Positions 1 to 4,787 of a stretch of 8,205 nt of DNA are shown one piece after another; the first letter of the stretch is position 1, and each line of letters starts with the position of its first letter. Location of the stretch: NCBI GenBank assembly GCA_900550745.1, contig URTO01000069.1, positions 1 through 8,205 of the forward strand, given 5' to 3'. The notes under the pieces are model-generated. The model had not been told where the DNA came from, did not search any database, and saw only the letters and a program-made list of their open reading frames with translations. Position numbers and translations under genes: made by a program. The stretch is from an uncultured Desulfovibrio sp. GTDB taxonomy: Bacteria; Desulfobacterota; Desulfovibrionia; Desulfovibrionales; Desulfovibrionaceae.

Positions 1-39
1 GGAAACTTTCTCCAGAAAGTTTCCCCTCCCCCTCCCCAA
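1..39 (-). terminator. 3'-end hairpin element, copy 1, behind moaA
   Basis: Read on the minus strand, the moaA transcript runs into a purine tract (TTGGGGAGGGGGAGG) and then a perfect 10-bp stem, GGAAACTTTC / GAAAGTTTCC, around a TGGA loop (stem-loop at 1-24). The stop codon of moaA is only 25 bases upstream. The same layout occurs at 8166-8205 and, degenerate, at 3302-3333, each time 3' of a gene. Two stem pairs differ between this copy and the 8180-8205 copy, and both remain paired, which points to an RNA structure. A U-tract would lie outside the window, so whether it is a classic terminator or a 3' stabilising hairpin cannot be decided here. Confidence 0.6.
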
Positions 40-45
40 TTTCCC
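23..45 (-). other. Putative G-quadruplex motif at the moaA 3' end
   Basis: On the minus (moaA mRNA) strand there are four runs of at least three G: GGG, GGGG, GGGGG, GGGG, with loops of 5, 1 and 1 bases. This fits the standard G3+N1-7 definition. It partly overlaps the base of the hairpin at 1-24. The equivalent purine tract at 8168-8180 has only two such runs, so the quadruplex potential is not conserved between copies and may be incidental. Confidence 0.35.
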
Positions 46-63
46 AATACTCTCATGACCCGC

Positions 64-1107
64 CTACCCGCCGATGGCGGTCATGCGCCGCTGGGCCACG
101 GCGTTGCGGCGGCGTTCGAGGAGCCGCGCCCCGATGGGCTTTTCCCGTGTGGCGAGGGTGACGATGCGGCGGACGGCTTCGATGCCGAGCCTGGGATGCC
201 GCAGGGCATTGCGGAGCCGGTATTCCCGGTCGTCGAACAGGCATGTCCTCAGCGCACCGTCGGACGTGATGCGGAGCCGGTTGCAGTCCGTGCAGAAATG
301 GCTGGAAAGCGGGGTGATCAGGCCGAGGCGCCCAAGGCCGGGGCCGTCCGGGCCGGAGAGGGCGTAGAGCCGGGCGGGGCCGCCGCTGCGCTGCCCCTGC
401 TCCACAGGGGCGACGGAGACGAGCCCCTTGACGGCGTCAAGGATGTCCGGGGCAGGCCAGAAACAACTGTCCGACCAGCGCGTGCCTTCGCCCATAGGCA
501 TGAATTCGATAAACCGCACATCGACGGGGTGGCGCATGGCGTAATCGACAAAGGCGGGCAGCTCGTCGTCGTTGAAGCCGCGCATGGCGACCGCGTTGAG
601 CTTGAAGGGGATGCCCGCGTCGAGAAGGGCATCCATGTTCTCCCGAACCTTATGGAACAGATCGCGGCCCGTAACCCGCTCGAACTTGTCCCTGTCGAAC
701 GTGTCGAGGGACAGGTTCACCGCGTTCAGGCCGATGGCTTTCAGAGTGCGGATATGGGGGCCGATCAGCGTCCCGTTGGTGGTCACGCGGATGTCGAGGG
801 CGGGGTGTGCAGCCCGCAGGCGTTCGAGGAACTCGGCAAACCCTTTGCGTGCGAAAGGCTCGCCGCCCGTCAGCCGGACTTTTTCCACGCCCATGCCCAT
901 CGCCATGTCCACAAGCTGCTCCATCTCCTCATAACGCAGGACGGACTCGTGGGGAATGAACGTCTCCATGCCGCTGCGGCAGTAGGTGCAGCGCAGGTTG
1001 CAACGGTCGGTGACGGAAAGGCGGATATAGCGGACGGCCCTGCCGTGGCCGTCTTCCAGCGAGGCGGCGGGTTCGCACGGATGGGCGGAGGGGGGGATTG
1101 CATTCAT
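64..1107 (-). CDS. moaA: GTP 3',8-cyclase MoaA (molybdenum cofactor biosynthesis)
   Basis: This is the radical-SAM enzyme that, with MoaC, turns GTP into cyclic pyranopterin monophosphate, the first step of molybdopterin synthesis in the cytoplasm. With the start at 1107 it has 347 residues, close to the usual family length. The N-terminal [4Fe-4S] motif is C36-x3-C40-x2-C43 within CNLRCTYC, and the SAM-binding TGGEP is at 80-84. The C-terminal cluster cysteines are C272, C275 and C289, and the protein ends in the conserved Gly-Gly tail (346-347) that in MoaA reaches into the active site. An in-frame ATG at 1245 would overlap mobA by 86 bases and add a non-homologous basic stretch, so 1107 is preferred although its ribosome binding site is weak. 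It is the last gene of the moaD-like/fdhD/mobA/moaA operon, 52 bases after mobA. All diagnostic residues are present. Confidence 0.96.
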   Translation of the reverse strand: MNAIPPSAHPCEPAASLEDGHGRAVRYIRLSVTDRCNLRCTYCRSGMETFIPHESVLRYEEMEQLVDMAMGMGVEKVRLTGGEPFARKGFAEFLERLRAAHPALDIRVTTNGTLIGPHIRTLKAIGLNAVNLSLDTFDRDKFERVTGRDLFHKVRENMDALLDAGIPFKLNAVAMRGFNDDELPAFVDYAMRHPVDVRFIEFMPMGEGTRWSDSCFWPAPDILDAVKGLVSVAPVEQGQRSGGPARLYALSGPDGPGLGRLGLITPLSSHFCTDCNRLRITSDGALRTCLFDDREYRLRNALRHPRLGIEAVRRIVTLATREKPIGARLLERRRNAVAQRRMTAIGG

Positions 1108-1126
1108 GGGACTGCCCGGTGGTTGT

Positions 1127-1145
1127 GCGCCGTAAGGGGCGGCGC
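1127..1145 (-). other. Small hairpin in the mobA-moaA spacer
   Basis: On the minus strand GCGCCG and CGGCGC form a perfect 6-bp stem with a 7-base loop. It lies in the 52-base gap between the mobA stop and the chosen moaA start, ending about 20 bases before that start. The adjacent ribosome binding site is poor, so the hairpin could affect moaA translation or mRNA processing. In GC-rich DNA a stem this short can arise by chance. Confidence 0.3.
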
Positions 1146-1159
1146 GGTGGGGGAAGCCT

Positions 1160-1813
1160 TTACCGTACCCCCTCCTCGGCGGCGTGGCAAGCCGTACCGT
1201 ACCTTTGCTCACATGCGGCTTCAGCCATGCGTTTGGCCCGCTCAAGTTCGTCCGGGAAATTGATGTTGAAGAAGGGCAGGGCTTCGGCCTTGGTATAGGC
1301 GACGCGCGACTGTAGTCCTTCGGGGATCACAAGGTTGAGCTGCCGGAGGCTGCGGGCACGGGCCTTTTCAAAGAAGGGCAGGCAGGCCGGTTCGTAGATG
1401 GAGACGAGCGCCTCGATGAATCCCGTTTCCGCCTGCTGGAACGTCGTCATCAGCGTTTCGGGGGAACGGGCGCTGCGGGCGTCGATGAGGCGGCGCAGCG
1501 TGGGCGCGTCCATGAACGGCAGATCGCACGAGAGCACGAGGATCGGCTGCCGGAGCTCCCGGAGCGCGGCCCATACCCCGCCGAACGGCCCAAGGCCGGG
1601 TTCCGCGTCGGGGATGGAACGGATGCCGGGCAGGGCCGGAACAGCTTCCCCTGACGCTGGGGCCCGGCACGAAATGGCTACGCCGTCCGTACACGCGGCG
1701 AGAAGATCGGCGGTGCGGGCCAGCATGTCCCGCCCGTCACCGGGCAGGCGCAGGCGTACCTTGTCCTGCCCAAGCCGGGTGGAGCGCCCCCCGGCCAGCA
1801 CGACGCCGATCAT
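1160..1813 (-). CDS. mobA: Molybdenum cofactor guanylyltransferase MobA
   Basis: MobA transfers GMP from GTP to molybdopterin to make the guanine dinucleotide cofactor (MGD) used by DMSO-reductase-family enzymes such as formate dehydrogenase. The 217-residue protein opens with the nucleotidyltransferase signature LAGGRSTRLGQDK (6-18), whose glycines and lysine bind the nucleotide. It also has GPFGGV at 75-80, CDLPF at 96-100 with the Mg-binding Asp, and FFNINFPDEL at 181-190, the usual MobA C-terminal motif. Its ATG overlaps the fdhD stop codon (ATGA), which implies translational coupling, and an AGGA lies about four bases upstream of the start. Pairing with fdhD indicates that the main client is a formate dehydrogenase encoded elsewhere. 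Length and motifs are ordinary for the family. Confidence 0.93.
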   Translation of the reverse strand: MIGVVLAGGRSTRLGQDKVRLRLPGDGRDMLARTADLLAACTDGVAISCRAPASGEAVPALPGIRSIPDAEPGLGPFGGVWAALRELRQPILVLSCDLPFMDAPTLRRLIDARSARSPETLMTTFQQAETGFIEALVSIYEPACLPFFEKARARSLRQLNLVIPEGLQSRVAYTKAEALPFFNINFPDELERAKRMAEAACEQRYGTACHAAEEGVR

Positions 1814-2586
1814 GCGATCCTGCCTTCTCCGGCAAAGACCGTGAGCCGTTCCTCACGGGGACGGCAGAAGCCGACGACGGTCACGGGGTGGGCGGGATGG
1901 AGCCTGTTTTGCTGCCGGGCCATTTCCACGGGCGTGGAGGTGACGGCGCTGCGGCTGATGAGGAACGAGAACCCCGCCCGGCGCGCCTTGGCGTAGAGGC
2001 TGGACGTGATGCGGGCCGAGACGAAGAGCACTGTTTCCGCCGGATCGATGCCGTTGAGACAGGCCCAGCCCGCAAGCCGGTCGAGGCAGTTGTGCCGCCC
2101 GATGTCTTCGGCAAGGCGAAGGAAGGCCCCGGTTTTTGGATCGAACATGCCCGCGCGGTGGAAGCATCCCGTGGATTCCCAGAGCAGGGGGCAGGAGCCT
2201 TCCAGCGTCAGGAAGGCGTCCATATGCTTGACGATGGCGTCGGGCGTCATGACGATGGAGGGCGTTTCGTCGTGCCCTTTTTTCTCCATGCGCTTGAGCT
2301 CCACGGCAAAGGCGTGTTTCGCGTCGATGCCGGGCGGGACGGATACGGCGCGCACGCTCCCGGACATGCGGAACGGCGAGGGGCCGGCTTCGGGGCCGAG
2401 ATGCCGGCGGTCGAGCAGGACGTGCCCAATCGCCAACGGCTCAAGATCGTCGGGCCATGCCCACAGGCGGCAGCTGCTTCCATGCCACGAGACGTATACG
2501 GGTTCCTCCGGGCTGACTGCGTCGTCGATATGCTGCCACCCGCCGTCTTTCCAGCGGGTGACGGAGTAGGACAAAGGGGTATTCAT
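1810..2586 (-). CDS. fdhD: Formate dehydrogenase accessory protein FdhD, variant without the CxxC loop
   Basis: FdhD passes sulfur from a cysteine desulfurase to the molybdenum cofactor before its insertion into formate dehydrogenase. The 258-residue protein shows the family landmarks: PDDLEPLAIGHVL (45-57), STGCFHRAG (138-146, matching the TGCTHAA region of E. coli FdhD), EDIGRHNCLDRL (160-171), SARITSS (190-196) and VGFCRPRE (238-245). The loop with the catalytic CxxC (CGVCG in E. coli, Cys121/Cys124) is absent: the equivalent stretch, roughly residues 98-120, contains no cysteine. Other cysteines remain at 39, 132, 141, 167, 176 and 241. The start at 2586 overlaps the stop of the moaD-like gene as ATGA and has a GAGGTG ribosome binding site 8 bases upstream. 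The family call is secure; sulfurtransferase activity by the known mechanism is in doubt. Confidence 0.9.
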   Translation of the reverse strand: MNTPLSYSVTRWKDGGWQHIDDAVSPEEPVYVSWHGSSCRLWAWPDDLEPLAIGHVLLDRRHLGPEAGPSPFRMSGSVRAVSVPPGIDAKHAFAVELKRMEKKGHDETPSIVMTPDAIVKHMDAFLTLEGSCPLLWESTGCFHRAGMFDPKTGAFLRLAEDIGRHNCLDRLAGWACLNGIDPAETVLFVSARITSSLYAKARRAGFSFLISRSAVTSTPVEMARQQNRLHPAHPVTVVGFCRPREERLTVFAGEGRIA

Positions 2587-2810
2587 GGGTTGGCCACCTC
2601 TGCGGAGGGGACGAAGGCGAGCCTGTCGCCGTTGTTCAGGATGCGATCCGGTTCGGCATGAACCCCGGTGACGAGGAGCAGGGTTCCCGCGGATCGGATG
2701 TTGAGGGCGCGCATGGCTTCGCCCGCCGTGGTTCCTTCGGCCACGTCCAGCCTGCCGGTTTCGGGCGTGTGCGGGGGCAGCGTTGCGAAGCGGCGTATTT
2801 CTATCAGCAT
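2583..2810 (-). CDS. MoaD/ThiS-like small protein lacking a C-terminal Gly-Gly
   Basis: This 75-residue protein is first in the cofactor operon. It begins MLIEIRRFATL and carries NNGDRLAFVP near the end, the pattern of the ubiquitin-fold sulfur carriers MoaD and ThiS (first beta strand, then the loop before the last strand). Those carriers end in an exposed Gly-Gly that is adenylated and thiocarboxylated. This protein instead ends PSAEVANP, so it should not carry sulfur in the usual way. The start at 2810 is preferred over an upstream in-frame ATG (2834) because AAGGAG at 2818-2823 sits 7 bases before it. The stop overlaps the fdhD start. It could be a non-catalytic relative, a partner for FdhD, or a carrier of altered chemistry; the fold call rests on pattern resemblance only. 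Confidence 0.75.
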   Translation of the reverse strand: MLIEIRRFATLPPHTPETGRLDVAEGTTAGEAMRALNIRSAGTLLLVTGVHAEPDRILNNGDRLAFVPSAEVANP

Positions 2811-2832
2811 GGGAAGACTCCTTGAGCCCCCC

Positions 2833-2862
2833 ATCCTAGCGGATACCGCAGGTTTTTTGCAA
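2833..2862 (-). promoter_or_regulatory. Possible sigma-70 promoter of the moaD-like/fdhD/mobA/moaA operon
   Basis: On the minus strand, TTGCAA (-35, at 2857-2862) and TAGGAT (-10, at 2833-2838) are separated by 18 bases, each matching four of six consensus positions. Transcription would start about 15-20 bases before the moaD-like ATG, leaving a short leader holding the AAGGAG ribosome binding site. It lies between the gene and mobile element A, so the insertion did not break it. The match is moderate. Confidence 0.4.
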
Positions 2863-2900
2863 GGCCGGGAACACGCGGTGCCGCGGTTCGGTGCCAGTGG

Positions 2901-2908
2901 AAACGGAA
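2901..2908. repeat. 8-bp target duplication, left of element A
   Basis: AAACGGAA directly precedes the GGCTGTG end of element A and is repeated exactly at 3070-3077 after its CAGAGCC end. An exact 8-bp direct repeat at both edges is the footprint of transposase-made staggered cuts. Confidence 0.85.
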
Positions 2909-3069
2909 GGCTGTGTTATAGAAATGGTTGATGCTTTTTTCCTTGAAGCTCCAAAGGGATAACCGGCAAAATGCCTTAGCCGTGTATCCCGCCAAGGGGA
3001 AAACGGGAAAAAAGGCTCTATTTTTCACCGCACTGTGGAGATGAAGCAACCACATACCCTAACAGAGCC
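2909..3069 (+). mobile_element. MITE-like element, copy A (161 bp)
   Basis: A short non-coding element bounded by GGCTGTGTTA and, at the other end, TAACAGAGCC. The two ends are inverted repeats matching at 9 of 10 positions, and the similarity continues inward, with GGTTG about 18-20 bases from each end. A perfect 8-bp duplication, AAACGGAA, flanks it (2901-2908 and 3070-3077). Its sequence aligns along most of its length with copy C at 6532-6694, and its core (2941-3046) aligns with the inverted copy at about 3137-3284. It carries no transposase, so it must be moved in trans. The 8-bp duplication and GGCT-type ends recall IS1595-like or IS6-like elements, but which family mobilises it is a guess. 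It sits upstream of the molybdenum cofactor operon without touching the putative promoter. Confidence 0.85.
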
Positions 3070-3077
3070 AAACGGAA
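3070..3077. repeat. 8-bp target duplication, right of element A
   Basis: AAACGGAA, identical to 2901-2908, directly after the CAGAGCC end of element A. Confidence 0.85.
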
Positions 3078-3136
3078 TGCCGCGGATAGGGGGTCAATAA
3101 ACGCGAAAGCCTTTGAAGAGAAGGGGGAGGAGAGAT

Positions 3137-3284
3137 GGGGTATTCGCTTTTGCAATGAAGCATGCGGCTTTCATCTCTACAGCACGGTAAAAATGCGGCC
3201 TTTTTCTCCAGTTTTCCCCTTGGCGGACTTCATGGCTGAGGCATTTTGTCGGTTATTCCTTTGCAGCTTCAAAGTAAATGTCCC
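3137..3284 (-). mobile_element. Diverged inverted relative of the MITE family, copy B
   Basis: Read on the minus strand, positions 3274 down to 3169 align without net gaps to 2941-3046 of copy A, at roughly 80% identity by eye. Shared blocks include AATAACCGACAAAATGCC-like and GCCAAGGGGAAAAC. The outer ends differ: there is no GGCTSTG terminus and no convincing target duplication. Near the ends are a weaker inverted pair, GGGGTATTCGCTTT (plus, from 3137) and GGGACATTTACTTT (minus, from 3284), which may be terminal repeats of a different subtype. Boundaries are therefore approximate. Because it faces copy A, a transcript crossing both could fold into a long hairpin. The rest of 3078-3366 shows no gene, only this copy and the element at 3302-3333. 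Confidence 0.65.
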
Positions 3285-3301
3285 AGAGAAGCGTGGGGGT
3301 A

Positions 3302-3333
3302 CTCCTCCCTTCTCCAGAAAGTTTCTCCTCCCC
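3302..3333 (-). terminator. 3'-end hairpin element, degenerate copy 2, behind the rRNA methyltransferase gene
   Basis: On the minus strand, about 34 bases after the stop at 3367, GGGGAGGAGAAACTTTC is followed by the TGGA loop and GAAGGGAGG. The layout matches the copies at 1-39 and 8166-8205, but the second arm has drifted, leaving about five pairs (one G-U) next to the loop. It may no longer work as a hairpin. Copy B of the MITE family begins just beyond it. Confidence 0.45.
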
Positions 3334-3366
3334 TCATCAACACATTGTTATTCCTGAAATATACGT

Positions 3367-4644
3367 TTACCGGTCGCTCCACACGGCGCGCCCGGCCTTG
3401 AGGCGGAGGCGACCAAGGGGAAGCCCGCGCCAGAACAGGGACGCTTCCTTGCCGGGCAGCCCAGTGTCAAGGCTTCCGCCTTGCAGCAGGCGTTCGAGGG
3501 CGGGCACGTCGTCGACGTCGAGGCGGGGAATGCGGCGGGGTTCCGGATCAAGCAAAGCCCTGAGCCGCGCCGAAGGGATAAGCCCCTGTGCCGACGCCTT
3601 GCCGAGGGCCATGCCCTGCCAGCGGACGGCGGCGGGCAGGTGCTCCAGCGCCGGGGCGGGCAGGAAGTGGAGGGAACCCTCGAACGCAGCCAGATCGCCG
3701 GGGGGGAGCAGGGAGGGGGACAGCCCGAACTCCTCAAGGAAGGCCGGGGGGATCGCGCGGTAGGCCGCCGTGGACGCCTCCCCTTGGGCGAGGCCGGGCG
3801 CGGCGGCGGAGTCGCCGGGTTTGCGCAGCAGGGCGATATAAAAGCCCTGCGCGTTGGAGGCGTCCTCATCCACCCGGAGCGTGCCTTCGCAGCCGGGGAG
3901 TTCCGGCGCGGCGAAAACGAAGCCGGAGAACGGCTCCAGCGGGATCAGTTCAAGGCCGAGTCTTTCAACGGCAAAACGGACTTGCCCTTCGTTCTCGTCC
4001 ACATTGGTCGTGCAGGTGGAATAGACGAGCTTTCCGCCGGGGCGCAGCAGGCGGCCCGCTTCCGTCAGGAGCTTGCGTTGCAGATCCAGCATGGGCTTGA
4101 GGCGGTCGCCCTGCCAACGCCTGATCGCCTGCGGGTTCTTGTCCGTGGTTCCCCAGCCGGAACAAGGCGGATCAAGGAGGATGGCATCCCACGAGGCGTC
4201 GGGCAGGGGCAGGGACTCGCCGGGCCATGAGCAGGTCACGGCCAGGAGGAGGTTGAGCGCGGCGAGGTTGCGGCGCAGGTTCGCGAGGCGCGGGCGGGCC
4301 GGTTCATTGCCGAGCACCAGCCCCCCGCGGCCCACAAGCTGCGCGAGGAGGCCCGTCTTGCTGCCGGGGCTGGCGCACATATCGAGCACGCGGGCCCCTT
4401 CGCCGGGCGCGAGGGCCAGCGGCGGGAGCATGGACGAACGATCCTGAATGTAGACGTACCCCCAGAAGGCGGCGAGGCTCCTGCCGAGCGGGAACGGCTC
4501 CCGGAGCAGCCGCCTTGCCAGCGGAGAAAACGGTTCCGGCTCGAAAACGAAGCCTTGTGCGCTGAGCAGCGCCTCGACGGACGGGATCTGTTCCGGGCCG
4601 CAGACGAGGCGGAAAGAACGGCGGAGGGCGGGGGTGTCGGTCAT
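3367..4644 (-). CDS. RsmB/RsmF-family 16S rRNA (cytosine-C5) methyltransferase
   Basis: A SAM-dependent m5C RNA methyltransferase of the NOL1/NOP2/Sun family, cytoplasmic, probably acting on 16S rRNA. The 425-residue protein has an N-terminal substrate-binding part (1-80) and the SAM-binding DMCASPGSKT (88-97). DPPCSGWG (158-165) holds the motif IV cysteine C161, and YSTCTTNVDENEG (208-220) holds the motif VI nucleophile C211. Both catalytic cysteines are present. A C-terminal region (about 295-425) resembles the PUA-like tail of RsmF rather than the shorter RsmB or RsmI layouts: WQGMALGK at 342-349 and WRGLPLGRLRLKAGRA at 405-420. The start at 4644 has AGG five bases upstream. The target cytosine cannot be told from sequence. 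It is transcribed alone, divergently from the neighbouring beta-propeller gene across a 143-base gap. Confidence 0.9.
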   Translation of the reverse strand: MTDTPALRRSFRLVCGPEQIPSVEALLSAQGFVFEPEPFSPLARRLLREPFPLGRSLAAFWGYVYIQDRSSMLPPLALAPGEGARVLDMCASPGSKTGLLAQLVGRGGLVLGNEPARPRLANLRRNLAALNLLLAVTCSWPGESLPLPDASWDAILLDPPCSGWGTTDKNPQAIRRWQGDRLKPMLDLQRKLLTEAGRLLRPGGKLVYSTCTTNVDENEGQVRFAVERLGLELIPLEPFSGFVFAAPELPGCEGTLRVDEDASNAQGFYIALLRKPGDSAAAPGLAQGEASTAAYRAIPPAFLEEFGLSPSLLPPGDLAAFEGSLHFLPAPALEHLPAAVRWQGMALGKASAQGLIPSARLRALLDPEPRRIPRLDVDDVPALERLLQGGSLDTGLPGKEASLFWRGLPLGRLRLKAGRAVWSDR

Positions 4645-4701
4645 ACTATCCTATTTAGAAAAAACGCGATAAAGGGTTTTTGGCACTTTCCGTTTCCGGC
4701 G

Positions 4702-4732
4702 TTGCGCTTGCGGAGACGGGGAAGTCTATAGT
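4702..4732 (+). promoter_or_regulatory. Weak candidate promoter for the beta-propeller gene
   Basis: TATAGT at 4727-4732 matches the -10 consensus at five of six positions. The nearest -35-like hexamer, TTGCGC at 4702-4707, is 19 bases away, which is long. Transcription would start near 4740, giving a leader of about 50 bases. No promoter was convincing for the divergent methyltransferase gene in the same 143-base gap. Confidence 0.3.
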
Positions 4733-4774
4733 ATGGTAAAAAAAGTCGACCGGGCTGAACCGGCGAATCCTTCC

Positions 4775-4780
4775 AAGGAG
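4775..4780 (+). promoter_or_regulatory. Ribosome binding site of the beta-propeller gene
   Basis: AAGGAG lies 7 bases before the ATG at 4788 and fixes that start, which also begins a complete signal peptide. Confidence 0.8.
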
Positions 4781-4787
4781 TTTACGA

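Noticed and set aside
1108..1245. moaA start at 1245 (393 residues)
   Set aside because: It overlaps mobA by 86 bases and adds a basic, non-homologous extension; the start at 1107 gives the family length.
55..1263. Long open frame (402 codons) antisense to moaA
   Set aside because: It mirrors the GC-rich third positions of moaA, overlaps it completely and resembles no family. The same applies to antisense frames at 1888-2661, 3481-4230, 5949-6866 and 6975-7994.
2880..2900. TGGCAC on the minus strand upstream of the moaD-like gene as a sigma-54 site
   Set aside because: The GC dinucleotide is 9, not 10, bases from the GG and the TTGC context is missing.
2804..3055. Short reading frame across element A with a peptide like FCRLSLWSFKE, with similar peptides readable from copies B and C
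   Set aside because: The peptides resemble each other because the DNA repeats are related. Differences between copies are not biased to synonymous positions, and no start signal is shared. Such frames are probably spurious.
3121..3300. Target duplication around copy B
   Set aside because: The best candidates (AGAGATGG/AGAGAAGC, or AAGGGGGA/GTGGGGGT) match at only 5-6 of 8 bases in low-complexity sequence and do not agree on one set of ends.
4681..4698. TGGCAC upstream of the beta-propeller gene as a sigma-54 site
   Set aside because: Ten bases after the GG comes TT, not GC, so the essential -12 element is absent.
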